This document shows positions 1 through 12,181 of a DNA stretch of 64,000 nucleotides, piece after piece. A program made the translations under genes and the position numbers. The stretch lies in assembly GCA_038093515.1 (NCBI GenBank), contig JBBPSI010000040.1, positions 1-64,000 on the forward strand. The letters are read 5' to 3'. The DNA is from Butyriboletus loyo. Taxonomy: Eukaryota; Basidiomycota; Agaricomycetes; Boletales; Boletaceae. Position 1 is the first letter of the stretch. Every line of letters begins with the position of its first letter. The notes beneath the pieces were generated by a model. It was given only the letters and a program-made list of their open reading frames with translations. It was not told where the DNA came from and searched no databases.

Positions 1-1521
1 CACTGACGTTGGGACCTATTTCATGTAGCGCGCGAGTTTTCCTCGGTCTCACAGAAGCTGGATTGTTCCCAGGCGTAACTTATTACATTTCGTTGTGGTA
101 TCCTCGTGCAGATCGGGCAATGCGCATTGCCATATTCTTCTCTGCTGCAACTGTCGCGGGTGCTTTTGGTGGTATTCTCGCGTGAGTACTCATTTTCACT
201 TCGTGCAGCACGTGACTCACGCACCGAAAGTTATATTATCGAAAAAATGGATGGGTATGTGATATTTTTTAAAATAATGTTTTGTGCTGCTGAGCTTATT
301 TTCCTTCGGCAGGGTTGGTGGCCTTCATGGCTGGCAGTGGATCGTAAGCAATCTTCAAAAAATATGTAGCGCAAACACTCACTTAAGATGATTAGTTCTG
401 CCTGGAAGGGCTGGGTGAGTCTCCAGTTCAACGTGAGGTGAGACTCCGTAAGAATGATCAAACTTGCATTTCTACAGCTACGATGGTCGTAGCTTTCGGA
501 GCATTCTTCTTCATGCATGATGTGCGCACCAACATTTACCTGGTTTCGTATAGATGCTTAACGCGACATGTTTAGTACCCAGAGACAGCGTTGTTCTTGA
601 CTGAGGCTGAAAGACGCAACATCGTTGGGTTGTTGAAGAATGATTCGCAAAATCTTGCGACGCACTACGACTTCGAATTCGTTCTACAGGCCCTCATGGA
701 CTATAAAACTTACGTTCAAATCGGTATATACATTGGGTATGTTATCGCACTGTCTTGCACCAGGAGGTCGTTCTGACACTTTCACGGACTGCTAGTTTAC
801 TCATCCCCATTTATGCAATCGCTCTTTTTACCCCTACAATCATTAACGAGCTCGGTTTCTCTGCTGCTAATGCCCAGTTACTCTCCGTCCCTGTCTTCGT
901 TGCAGGCTGTGTATTTACCATTCTTGTCGGGATCTATTCCGACATCCACAAACTCCGTGGACCATACGTGATCGCCGGGGCATTTGTCTCCTTGGTGGGA
1001 TATACCGTCCTATATACCCAAACGAGCGCTGGTGCTTCGTATATCGGTGCCGTCCTCGCCGCAGTCGGTGTATTCCCGACCATTGCTGTTGACCTCGCAT
1101 GGGCTGGCTCAAACGCCGGAGGAGATATGAAACGTGGCGTCGTCATTGCCATGGTCATTGGATTAGGAAACCTAGGAGGGTAAGCCACACAATTCCTATC
1201 CAGCATAAATGTACAATCTGATAGAACGGCAACAGAATTTGTTCATCCTTTATTTACTTTGATCCTCCACGGTTCTACGTTGGCCATGCGACAATCATGG
1301 GTTGGCTGAGCCTCTCGTGCGCCTCTCCTATTGGCCATCGTTATCGTTTGCTGACCAACTCGATGTTCAGTATACTCCTGTCTGGGTTCGCGATGTGGGA
1401 TTACAACAGACTCAATAAGCAGAAGGAGGAGCTGTGTCGCGAGCGTGGGATCACTGAGAGTCACAAGGATGAGTTTCGAGAGATGGGGGACCAAAGCCCT
1501 CTGTTCAGATACACTCTTTAG
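1..1521 (+). CDS. MFS transporter, allantoate/nicotinate permease-like (5' partial)
   Basis: Integral plasma-membrane carrier of the major facilitator superfamily. The gene enters from the left edge, so the N-terminal helices are missing. Exons join through short introns to give GLTEAGLFPGVTYYISLWY, then FFSAATVAGAFGGILA, VGGLHGWQWI, FCLEGL and ATMVVAFGAFFFMHD. This order is typical of the fungal Dal5/Tna1 anion:cation symporter family, whose members carry allantoate, nicotinate, biotin or similar anions. The second half (from about 755) has helices around IPIYAIALFTPTIINELGFS and the loop YSDIHKLRGPY. The tail is short and charged and ends at 1521. RSE1 follows in the same direction about 170 bases later. 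The family is clear; the substrate cannot be told from sequence. Confidence 0.85.
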
Positions 1522-1693
1522 TTTAGTTAGTTGGTATTGATATCTTATGAACCAGTTCGTAAATCATTCTTTACACCGCGTACAAACATGGCCAAAGTCT
1601 GCTTGTTTGGAAAATCTTTGCAGCTCATCATCTGTCAAGGTCGATATTTTCTGCGACCGTCGACGTTCTTCGCTTGGGTGGACAAGTTTCGGT

Positions 1694-4600
1694 ATGCATT
1701 TGTACAATTTGACGCTGCAACCTCCAACGGCTGCGACGCAGGCAATCGTTGGTAACTTTTCAGGCGGTCGCACGCAGGAAATCATAGTTGCGCATGGCAC
1801 TCGTCTCGAGCTCTTGCGACCCGATGTCCAGACAGGAAAACTGTCCACAGTCGTTGCATCCGATGTCTTTGGCTCAATACGCTCACTCGCCGCTTTCCGG
1901 CTGACAGGTAGTACCAAGGGTGAGCGCCTCGTACGTATCCACGTTTTTTTGCTTCAATCTCATCTCTGCTTCGTTCTCAGACTACGCCATAGTAGGCTCC
2001 GACTCGGGACGAATTATTATCTTGGACTACGACCCCAAAACGAGTAGTTTTGTCAAGTTACATCAGGAAACCTTTGGAAAGTCGGGTGCGCGGCGAATCG
2101 TCCCTGGTCAATATCTCGCCATCGATCCCAAGGGCCGCAGTGTTATGATTTCCGCGATAGAGAAGGCGAAATTCGTGTATATCCTCAACCGGGATGCCGC
2201 TGCCAACTTAACAATCTCGTCGCCATTGGAAGCACACAAGAACAATGCGATTATACATCACATTATTGGTCTTGACGTTGGGTTTGAAAATCCCTTGTTT
2301 GCTGCACTAGAGGTCGACTACACAGAGTCTGATCAGGACCCAACGGGGGAAGCCTTCAACAGTGCTGAGAAAGTGTGTTTCCCACAACTTTTCCCCTTCT
2401 AGGACATCCACTTATGCGAATCTCATCCAGATGCTGACTTATTATGAGCTAGACCTGGGCCTCAATCATGTTGTTCGGAAATGGAGCGAACCCACTGATT
2501 CACGTGCAAATCTCCTTGTTCAAGTCCCTGGCGGCCAAGTAGCGTCAACCGATCGATTTGATGGGCCTTCTGGTGTCCTTGTTTGTTGTGAAGACCACAT
2601 TATATATCGACACATGGACAAACCGCAGCATCGTGTCCCCATTCCGCGACGAAGACATCCACTTGAGGATCCATCACGAGGCATCATAATCATCGCAGCT
2701 GTTATGCACAAGATGAAGGTTGGTTGCCTAATGGTTTAGCATCCGTAGGCCCTCAATGTACATATTGTTTAGGGAGCTTTTTTCTTCCTCCTTCAAAGCG
2801 AAGATGGCGACCTGTTCAAAGTCACAATAGACCATGAAGAAGACGAAGTCAGGGCACTAAAAATCAAGTATTTTGACACTGTACCTGTGGCTGCAAGCCT
2901 CTGTATTCTTAAATCTGGTTTTCTTTTTGTCGCTTCTGAGTTTGGTAACCAGTGAGTTTATGCACCAGCACTCTAGTTGATAACTCATCTCCGCATAGTT
3001 ATCTTTATCAATTCCAAAAGTTGGGTGATGATGACAACGAGCCTGAGTTCAGTTCGACATCTTACCCCGCGTTTGGCATGGCTGATCCGACTGCTCCATT
3101 GCCACATGCCCATTTCCGGCCCCGTCCCCTGGATAACCTAGCCCTTGCCGACGAAGTAGAATCCTTAGATCCTATATTGGACTCCAAAGTGATGAATATC
3201 TTACCAAACTCGGATACTCCCCAAATTTTGGCGGCTTGCGGTCGAGGCGCGCGCAGTTCGTTCCGGATACTTCGTCATGGTCTCGATGTTGAGGAGTCCG
3301 TCAGCTCCGAGCTTCCAGGCATTCCGAATGCTGTTTGGACAACCAAACAACGTGAAGAGGGTGCGTGCTTGTTTCTGTTTATCAATTCATTGATTTACCC
3401 CTTGTAGACGAGTTTGATTCATATATCATTCTCTCATTCGTCAATGGCACGCTGGTACTGTCCATTGGCGAGACAATTGAAGAAGTTCAGGACACAGGCT
3501 TCCTTTCATCAGCTCCAACGCTCGCAGTACAACAAATTGGCGCAGATGCCCTTCTCCAAGTCCACCCCCATGGCATTCGGCACGTCTTGGCTGATCGACG
3601 TGTCAACGAGTGGCGTGTTCCTGACCGTAGGACTATTGTCGCAGCGACGACGAACAAGCGGCAGGTGGTGGTTGCGCTAAGTTCTGCAGAGCTGGTCTAC
3701 TTCGAACTTGACTTGGACGGTCAGCTTAACGAGTACCAGGATAGGAAGGCAATGGGGTCAACAGTCCTTGCACTGAGCATTGCAGAGGTTCCTGAAGACC
3801 GTCAGCGAACGCCTTTCTTGGTGCGTCAAACGAAACTCTGCCCCGCAGCTGCTGAAATTCTTCCGCTCATACAGGCCGTTGGGTGCGAGGATCAAACTGT
3901 TCGTATCATCTCGTTAGATCCTGAAAGCACCCTGGAGACTCTAAGCTTACAAGCGTTGACTGCGCCACCATCTGCCATCTGCATAGCCGACATGTTAGAT
4001 GCAAGTATTAATAAGACCCAGCCAACGATGTTTGTCAACATTGGCTTGCAAAATGGCGTTCTTCTTCGGACAGTGCTCGATCCCTTGAACGGTCAGCTTA
4101 CTGATACACGTACACGGTCGGTCCTGATATTAACTCGACTCTCGTCAAGTTTCTAATCCCTAACAGCTTCTTGGGGACGCGTCCTATCAAACTCATTCGG
4201 GTCCAGATACAAAAAAATCCTGCCATCCTTGCGCTCTCATCACGATCATGGATCAACTACACGTATCAAAACCTCATGCACTTCACCCCTCTGATTTTTG
4301 AGAACCTCGACTATGCTTGGAGTTTTTCCGCAGAGCTTAGCCCGGAAGGTTTGATCGGTATTACGGGAAGCGTTCTTCGGTGAGTATCCATTCCTTTTAG
4401 TCGGGTTTAAGATGTAAACAGAGATTCGGATGACACCTCTGAAGAGGGTGTGCCGAAAAAAATTAAGATACCAATTGTTCCTTCTGAAATGTTAACCCCC
4501 TCCTTCTGAGTAGCCATGACCACTAATATATGTTATCCCTGCTAGCATTTTCCAGATACCAAAGCTTGGCATGAAGCTCAAGCAAGACTCCATCCCGCTC

Positions 4601-6018
4601 TCATACACGCCTCGCAAGTTCATATCACATCCAACGAATCGCTACCTCTACCTCATAGAAGGCGACCATCGTGTCATGAGCGAAGAAGCAATCAACAAGC
4701 GTCTGCAACAATCTGTGAGTGACCCATAATTGTCCAGTGCTACGGTTTGAAAGTTTCTCGTAGCGCGAAGCTGGCAAGATGATCGATCAGGAGATGCTTG
4801 AGCTCCCTGCTGAAATCTTTGGCCGATGCAAAGCACCTGCGGGAACATGGGCTTCAGCTATACGAATTATCGATCCGGTCGAGGCACGTAGATCCCCATC
4901 AAGTCAGCACTTTCTTACTCAACGAATTACAGTCAAAGACTGTAGCCTTGATCCACTTGGATAATAACGAAGCGGCATTCTCTCTAGCCGTCGTTCCGTT
5001 CGCTGCTCGAGGGGGGGAGCTGTATCTTGTCGTTGGCACAGCATCTGACACGTTCCTTGCACCACGGTCATGCTCGAGTGGTTTTTTGCGAGCATACAGA
5101 TTTATTGAGGATGGCGCAGGCCTGGAACTTGTGCATAAAACTGAAACGGATGATGTGCCTTTGGCAGTCATGGCTTTTCAAGGACGACTTGTAGCAGGTG
5201 TGGGTAAAGCCCTCCGCATTTACGAGATCGGCAAGAAAAAACTTCTTCGCAAAGCTGAAAATAAGGTTGGTTCGTTTATTCGAGGTTGGTTCGTGACCTG
5301 ACTTGATATGCAGACGTTCTCTTCCGCTATTGTCACGCTCAACACACAAGGTTGCAGAATTCTTGTCGGTGACATGCAAGATTCAATATTTTTCGCTGTC
5401 TATAAAGCACCAGAAAACCGGCTACTCATTTTTGCCGACGATATGCAACCGCGATGGATCGTTTCATCGACAATGATTGATTATTATACTGTCGCAGCAA
5501 GTGATCGGTTCGGGAATATCTTCGTCAACCGCCTCGACGCCAAGGTCTCAGATCAAGTGGACGACGATCCCACGGGAGCCGGCATACTGCATGAGAAAGG
5601 CCAGCTCATGGGTGCTCCACACAAGACGAAGATGATCTGTCACTTCCACGTTGGTGACCTTGTAACGTCAATACACAGGGTATCACTGGTTGCGGGTGGG
5701 CGAGAGGTACTTCTGTACACTGGTTTGCAAGGCACCGTTGGGATACTTGTGCCCTTCGTGTCAAAAGAGGATGTGGATTTCATTTCGACACTGGAGCAGC
5801 ACATGAGGACCGAGCAGGGCAGCCTAGTGGGACGTGACCACCTTGCATGGAGGGGCTACTATGTTCCCGTGAAAGCCGTGGTGGATGGGGACCTCTGCGA
5901 GACATACGCACGGCTACCTGGATCGAAACAGAGCGCCATTGCCGGCGAGTTGGACCGGAGTGTCGGAGAAGTGTTGAAGAAGCTGGAGCAGCTGAGAATT
6001 ACTGCGAGTGGTTTCTGA
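1694..6018 (+). CDS. RSE1: Splicing factor 3B subunit 3 (SF3b130 / RSE1)
   Basis: Large WD40-like beta-propeller scaffold of the SF3b complex in the U2 snRNP, which helps recognise the intron branch point in the nucleus. The start at 1694 opens with [20 protein letters not shown], close to the conserved RSE1 N terminus. The first intron is about 1920-1980 and joins TK to [18 protein letters not shown]. Later landmarks are [56 protein letters not shown] and a C-terminal propeller that includes [15 protein letters not shown] and ends [22 protein letters not shown]. The size, about 1200 residues after removal of short introns, fits the family. A CPSF A-type C-terminal region is present. The gene sits between an MFS permease and an Ohr gene with no functional link. 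Internal exon borders are approximate. Confidence 0.95.
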
Positions 6019-6130
6019 TCTGGGTCACGCGTGTTTCTTGTCTTGTACTTTACGTTCGTCCACTTCTGTCGTATTCCCAAAAGTTTGTCCACACGGCCAG
6101 TCTGAGTTCGACATCATCTCGTCCACTGAA

Positions 6131-6858
6131 ATGCTTGCCACTGGATCTCGCTTCCTTCTCAACGTTTCTCGGCGAGCAGCTACGTCTCACGCATGCCTGT
6201 ATGCAACCGACGCTGTTGGTCGTTCGACCGTGACCTTGAAGAACATCAAGGTACAGACGCCCGCTCCGAATTCACTCCCAGTGGTCTCTCTAACCGCTAA
6301 GGACAGTACACAGCGACCGCACGCGCAGCAGGCAAGGGACGCAGCGGACAAGTCCACTCTGCCGACGAGACGCCCTTGACGCTCAACCTCGCCTACCCCA
6401 AGGCCTTGAGTGGGCCAGGCGATGGCACGAACCCCGAGCAGCTCTTTGCGATGGGATATGCATGTACGTCCCCCCTCCTCTCACCACCACCACCATCATG
6501 TCTCTCATTGCTCACGGACGACACACGCACACTTCAACAGCGTGTTTCCTGGGTGCGCTACAGTTGACGGCCGGTCGCCTGGGCAAGAGCGACGCAGTGA
6601 AAGATGCGGTGATTCATACGAGCGTGCATCTCGGAGAGGCAGAGCAGATGAGCGGATTCGGAATTGCGGTGGACATCAGGGTCGAAGGCGTAGAGGACGA
6701 AGAGGTGATCAAAGCTGGTCATGAGGTATGTTTGCGCGCCTGCGCTTTTTTGGGGAATCAGGATTGTCCGTGGTAACTCTGCGTTTTTTTATGTCTAGGC
6801 TTGCCCGTATAGCCGTGCGTTGGTCCATGGGATCAAGGTCAATGTCTCCAAGGCGTAG
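6131..6858 (+). CDS. Organic hydroperoxide resistance protein (Ohr/OsmC family)
   Basis: Thiol-dependent peroxidase that reduces organic hydroperoxides. Four exons (6131-6250, 6307-6463, 6541-6725, 6799-6858) give 173 residues. After a basic, Ser/Arg-rich N terminus (MLATGSRFLLNVSRRAAT), which looks like a mitochondrial presequence, comes the Ohr core: a GRSGQV-type strand, LTLNLAYPKAL, NPEQLFAMGYASCFLGAL with the peroxidatic cysteine, and EACPYSRAL with the resolving cysteine. The second cysteine motif exists only when the last 73-base intron (6726-6798) is removed. The gene ends NVSKA. It converges on malate synthase with about 230 bases between them. Ohr is best known from bacteria; fungal copies exist and are usually thought to be mitochondrial. 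Import is inferred from the N terminus only. Confidence 0.9.
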
Positions 6859-7072
6859 ATGTTCGCGTGAGACCGTCTCTGCTACACCATTGACACGCAT
6901 GTTGCATCTAGTCTTCCCATGTTCATGTGATATAGAACATCCATTCAGGTGAATCAGACTCGCTCGCGAAAACTCATAAAGTTGAGCAGTGCGCTCTGAA
7001 ATATCGAAACTACTGCAGAAGTAATACACTACGGTTGAATTTACATAAAAATGACATGACCACAACAAAGTC

Positions 7073-7084
7073 GGGGGGGGGGGG
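7073..7084. repeat. 12-base poly-G run
   Basis: An uninterrupted run of twelve G lies in the short gap between the convergent Ohr and malate synthase genes, just beyond the malate synthase stop. It is a simple homopolymer, likely to vary between strains and prone to sequencing error. Confidence 0.8.
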
Positions 7085-7090
7085 TGGGTT

Positions 7091-8982
7091 TCACAGAAAG
7101 TTCTTCTGCCATTTCACCTCCACACCATCAGCCATACTCAAGAAGGGCATCAAATCGCTTGTGAGGAACTCGCTGGGCCATTCTTGTCTGATCTGGCCCT
7201 TTAAATAGGAGGTCGTAATCTTGAGGTGATCCTGTTGGATACCGGGAGCGAGAGACTTGATGGTCGGTGCCTGTTCATCGATGACGCGGTCGAGGAACTC
7301 AAGAGTGATGGGTTCACCGGTATCCATTCGGGAGGCGTACTTGACGCATTGCCAAAGTTGGACACGCGCGATCTCAGCGGTGGCTGCATCCTCCATCAAG
7401 TAATTGACAGGGATGCAACCGTTACCGCCAATCCACGCCGTGGAATACGCCAATGCGACGGAGACGTTGCCACGAATGCCTTCCTCGGTGATCTTTCCAG
7501 GAACGTTTGCATTTAATAGATCGGCAGCTGCTACCTTGACATCCTCTCGGCGAACGTGATACTGTCACAGGGACCGGGTCAATACAAATATGCAAAGGTA
7601 AAAATAAAGATCTACCTGATTCGGTCCCAACATGTGCTCGTCAAATATCTTACGAGCGATGTCGTTGATAAGCGGGTGGGCAATCCAAGTACCATCATGT
7701 CCGGCTGTGACCTCGCGCAGTTTGTCTGCTCTGACCTTTTCCATGGCGATCTCGTTCGCTGTTGGATCGTTCTTGATGGGAATCTGCGCAGACATGCCGC
7801 CCATGGCTGCCACCTTCCTCCTGCGACCATTGTCAGTGCATTCTCGCATGCAATAGCTGCCGAAATGATACCTATGGCAAGTTTGGATAAGAAGGCGCAC
7901 GTATGCATCCATGAATGGGACAGTCATGGTGACATCCTTCCTGTCGGGCAGAACTGCGCCCCTATCGGCCCTGCGCTTCTTGATGGCACTGAATATGTAA
8001 TCCCATCTGAGAACAGACAAGTTAAGTGACCGTTCACGCAGGGACGGAGGGCAAAAAGTCTGAGAGCTCACCTCCCACAATTGAGACCAGCGGAATGATT
8101 CCTCAGTTCAAAGAGGATCTCTTCCATCTGGAATGCAGCAGGGAGAGTTTCGATCAGAACGGTAGCCCTGATAGTGTTGTGGGGGATGCCAAGATAGGAC
8201 TGAGAAAAGAGGAAGACGTCGTTCCAGAGACGGGCCTCGAGGTAGTGTTCCATCTTTGGAAGGTAAAAGTAGGGACCGGAGCCGCGCTTGATGAGCTCGC
8301 GTGCATTGTGGTAAAAATAGAGCGCGAAATCGAACAGTGAGGCAGACAGGGGAGCATTGTCAACTGTCACGCGGGTCTCGTCCAGGTGCCAACCCCTAGG
8401 TCTGGGGGAGGGGGTAAATCAACAGCGTCCTTGAGAGATTGACCTGGCTTACCGGACCAAAAGAACAGCAGGGTTGTCGACAAGCTTGTATGGCTTTCCG
8501 CCGGACACAAAGTCGACCTGATGTCTGATAGCATCGCGGAGGTTGACCTGACCGTTGATCATGTTCGCAAACGTGGGTGCGCTCGAGTCTACGCCAAGCG
8601 TCAGGAGAGGAGAAGGAGAAGGCTAAAGAGACCGACCCTCGAAGTCGGCCATGAACGTCTTTGCACCGCTGTTCAAGGCGTTGATGATCATTTTGCGGTC
8701 GGTAGGACCGGTGATCTCGATGCGTCTGTCCTCGAGGCCCGGAGCAGGAGGTGCACAGTGCCATGAAGGCTCAGCACGGATGTGGGCGGTCTCTGGGGGG
8801 AAGTCGAGGAGAACGCCTGAGTCGAACTTGCGCTGGGTGACGTCGCGTGCGACTAGGAGACTCTGCCTGGTGGACTCAAAGGTTCTGTGGAGGGCCGCGA
8901 GGAAGGTGAGCGCGCCATCTGTGAGGATCTGGGACTGTGCCTCCGGGGCGACTTTGGAGTGGATACGCACGGCTGTAGACAT
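7091..8982 (-). CDS. MLS1: Malate synthase (glyoxylate cycle)
   Basis: Condenses acetyl-CoA and glyoxylate to malate for growth on C2 compounds and fatty acids. The start at 8982 gives [20 protein letters not shown]. Visible family blocks are GPTDRK (active-site Arg region), [30 protein letters not shown], the signature [68 protein letters not shown] and [20 protein letters not shown]. Several short introns interrupt the gene. The predicted protein ends VKWQKNFL; no SKL-like peroxisomal signal (PTS1) is seen, although many fungal malate synthases carry one. The upstream neighbour on the same strand is GET1, about 350 bases away. The enzyme assignment is firm; only the last exon is open to doubt. 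Confidence 0.95.
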
Positions 8983-9333
8983 TTCTGAAGTTGGTCGTCG
9001 GGAGGGTCGAGGTTTAAGTAGCCCACCGAGCGGGACTCCGCAAGTCCATCCGATCTCCGTCCAACGTCATTCCGGATCCCCCTAAAATTTTATCATGTGC
9101 AGTCGTCCATTTGAACGTTCAATCCTCACTAAGTCCGAGGTGTCCCGCTCATATTTTCAGTCGATACACGATAAGCAACAAAAATCGTAACCCGAAAGGG
9201 CGTCCCTCATGACTTCTTCTCAGCGGAAATCTCCACAGGCTCCGACGGCACTGCCGACAACATACCCAGCGAACGGAGACGGAGAGTCGACGTCAACATA
9301 TGGTAATGAACTCGTCATCGCTACGCCATGAAA
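8983..9333. promoter_or_regulatory. Gap between malate synthase start and GET1 stop
   Basis: About 350 bases that should hold the malate synthase promoter and the GET1 3' UTR. A plus-strand 41-codon open frame starts at 9209 but has no recognised content. No operator or repeat could be identified. Confidence 0.4.
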
Positions 9334-10067
9334 TTACTCACATGTCATGTTTTTAACGGCGCACTCTCCCACCTTGATCACCCTGCGACACGCCATTTGC
9401 CATACCCCAACACTTACGGAACCTAAAAGCAGAGGTCGTCCACACGCTCTCACTGAACGACGTGTGACGAACCTTGGGGCGCAAACGGGAGCGCAAGCGT
9501 CCACGTGAGAGGGCCGAACCAGTTGGCTGGGAGGTAGAATACAGCGGATCGCCTGTACCACCACCCGATGGCAAATTGCAACCCCGTCGTCAGTATCCAC
9601 ACAAGACCGTTAAACCGTGCCGAGAAAGCGGATTTGGTAGTGGCAAGCTCGCCGTCTGAAAGGAACGCCATCAGACCGCAGTCACGAGAAACGCGGCGCA
9701 TACACGCCGCAAAAGTGTGCGAGTCAGCTGGACCAGAGGAATGTGGCTCACTGAGTCTTTCGAGCTCTGCGATCCCCTTGTCGACGCTTCGTCTCAACTT
9801 GGCCCACTTGGCAAATTGATCTTGAGCGCTAGTCTGCATAAGCTCCTTCTTCGTAGCGAGCAGCTCGGCTTTGAGTTCGTGCTGTCTTGCATATTGAACG
9901 CTCATGAACACTCTGCAGTAGAGCCCCCAAGCCTGAAAACGAATTCGAGGCTGAACCTCAAGACATGCGAAAAGACGACGTACAAACTCGACAAGGACGG
10001 ATTTGCCGACCCATGATACAAGTTCAGTCAGAAAGACGATGAAGAAGATGGTGACGATAAGAGACAT
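9334..10067 (-). CDS. GET1: GET1 (WRB-type receptor subunit for tail-anchored protein insertion)
   Basis: ER membrane subunit of the GET1/GET2 receptor that docks GET3 and inserts tail-anchored proteins. Two exons (10067-9473 and 9422-9334, intron 9423-9472) give 227 residues. The start [20 protein letters not shown] is a first transmembrane segment. A cytosolic coiled coil follows ([20 protein letters not shown] and [19 protein letters not shown]). Two more membrane segments come after that, around [20 protein letters not shown] and [20 protein letters not shown]. The conserved ending [15 protein letters not shown] is restored only by the splice. An open frame continues upstream to 10259, but the chosen Met lies exactly at the first hydrophobic segment, as in the family. 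Confidence 0.92.
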
Positions 10068-10326
10068 GGTATTACACCAGAATAGCGCTGTGGAAAGGTT
10101 CTCGTTGTTACAGAATGCAGCGAGAGGGTCTTGAAGTCGATGGGATTTGGGGATGAACCCTGCCACTCGGAAGCAGTTTTCGTCAAACACGTTGACGTAC
10201 ACGTCACTACCCGTCGTCCTTACAAAACATAATCGACACAGGACGTCCCCTCTTTCCACTCAGAGGAATCAGTCAAGTATTACGGACAACAAAGTAGTAC
10301 TGGTCACGGTATAGTGATTTACTGAT

Positions 10327-10479
10327 ATGATGTCTTTCGCCAACATCAGAAGCCAGAAATGGGAGTCAAAAGACGGTGCATGGGCTGCGAAGATTGCATT
10401 GGGAATGGGAATACTGATGCTAGCATCCCTCGTCTTGGTCGTGCGAGTATTGGTCCTCTGGGCCTCCGAGCCTCTCTAG
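10327..10479 (+). CDS. Possible 50-residue single-pass membrane micropeptide
   Basis: A short open frame starting MMSFANIRSQKWESKDG has one strongly hydrophobic stretch (ALGMGILMLASLVLVVRVLV) and ends WASEPL. It sits in the 1.3 kb gap between the divergent GET1 start and FKBP2. The polar lead followed by a clean 20-residue helix is what a small membrane protein would look like. I recognise no family, and it could be a first exon or chance. No function is proposed. Confidence 0.3.
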   Translation: MMSFANIRSQKWESKDGAWAAKIALGMGILMLASLVLVVRVLVLWASEPL

Positions 10480-11387
10480 GCTTGACTGCACTGCTGGCTA
10501 CATGCGCCGTGGTGGGGGCCTCCAAGGTGTCCGCTCCTAGTGTGCAAGTGATTCCTCTACACTCGTACAGATGGATGGATGTCGGGACGATGGTCACAAA
10601 GAGCGATAGGCATGTGCCTACGTCCACACTATCCCCCCCGCGAGACCCCGGGACTAGAAGAATGCCTTGACAGACGTGACTTAACTAGTCTAGGGGCCCA
10701 ATCGTCCCACTCCCACTCGGGTGCGGATATTCACGAGCGAAGAGCAGTCATGATTGCATTTGTGAGTGATACATGGTCGTAGTGCGGGCGTGCGATCTAT
10801 CTCCATCTGCCTGTCGCCCTCCCGGGAAACAAAACATCGAATAACAAGACGCCTAAATATTGAGTTTGGTGCGCCGCCAGTGACGGCGCTTGGCGTTATA
10901 CTGTAGGTCGCAGGACATCATCAGTATTCCGACAACGTAGCACCACAGTAATCAGTAACGCGTACTTGAATTTTGGTGTCCGTCTTCAGACGGAACCACT
11001 GAGGAATTGGCCTAGAATGATCAACGTCCATTGAGCTACATCTCCACCGGCTTTCACGTGCATTTTGCTCACCGGTTCTGGCGGGAGGCCTTGGCGAGGA
11101 TCCGTTTCGTGCGGAAGGTCTTTTGAGAAGGCTAACGACGCGATAAGAACAGGACACCATACGACGGTGTGTTTGCTCACCATTTTGTTCTTCGGGGTCG
11201 GCGTCGATTGCGATGAGTTTGGTGTGGATATTAAGGTTACAAGTGGACTCTCGCTATACAGTTGCTGACTCAGCGGAATTCCACGGTAATATTAGTCAGC
11301 ACTTCTCTTCAAGTCACGTGTTGCACTGTCCATTTCATACGCGTGTGGACACTGAAAAACATACACACGGTTCTACTTCTACCAACC
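10480..11387. other. Intergenic stretch upstream of FKBP2
   Basis: About 900 bases with only short overlapping frames on both strands, none with family motifs. It presumably contains the FKBP2 promoter. No RNA gene or repeat seen. Confidence 0.4.
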
Positions 11388-12046
11388 ATGCAATTGTTGA
11401 AAGTCTGGTTCTCGTTGTTGGCAGTGGCGGTCTGCGTCTTCGCAGCTCAACCGCCCACCGAGCTCCAGATCGAGACCACGTTCATGCCCGAGGAATGCCC
11501 CCAAAAGGCAGTCAAGGGGGACACCATCTCCGTTCACTACGTGAGTCCGTGACGTTCGATGTATTTGCTGTCTCAGCCTCATCCCCGTTGTCGTACATTT
11601 CAGACTGGCACTCTGTTTGACGATGGAACCAAGTTTGACTCGAGGTAGGTCGTTTCTTATTAAACCTGAAAGTGCAGTATGTAATGACATGGGGTGTCAT
11701 AGTCTTGACCGGGGCAAGCCTCTCCCATTCAAACGTGTGTCCTCCCCAAATTTTCCGTCTTCTCACACGTTCACAGAGCTGACCGTGTTACTCTTAGTTG
11801 GTGCTGGTCAAGTGATCCGTGGTTGGGATGAGGGTCTTCTGAACGCCTGCGTCGGAGAGAAGCGCACGCTGACCATTCCTTCTAGCCTGGCTTACGGTTC
11901 GTCTACCGTCGTTCATTATCACTCTTTCTCACGGTGTGTGGTCTGTAGGGAGTCGTGGGGCTGGTCGTGCTATTCCCCCAAATGCTGTTCTGGTGTTCAC
12001 GACAGAACTCATGGGTATACAACCCGGCAAGCGCGACGAACTCTGA
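11388..12046 (+). CDS. FPR2: FKBP-type peptidyl-prolyl isomerase 2, ER lumenal
   Basis: Prolyl cis-trans isomerase acting on folding proteins in the ER lumen and a target of FK506-type drugs. Five exons give about 140 residues. A signal peptide, [20 protein letters not shown], is followed by a single FKBP domain: [24 protein letters not shown] then [20 protein letters not shown] with the pocket Trp, [20 protein letters not shown] and [14 protein letters not shown]. The C terminus is KRDEL, an HDEL/KDEL-type retrieval signal. Each intron restores a conserved block, so the model is well supported. The next gene (NKAP-like) converges on it about 135 bases downstream. Confidence 0.93.
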
Positions 12047-12181
12047 TCGTACATGCTTGTAGTGTGTATTAGATCCGACAAAGACCAAATAGATCAAACG
12101 CCTGTAAAGCATGAAACCACCCTTTATAATGAGCGTGCCCAATACATCCGCGTCAGTCAGCGAGTGATGAGTGCAAGAGGA

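Noticed and set aside
9209..9334. 41-codon plus-strand frame beginning MTSSQRKSPQAP
   Set aside because: Too short, lies in the malate synthase promoter, and has no recognised content or second exon.
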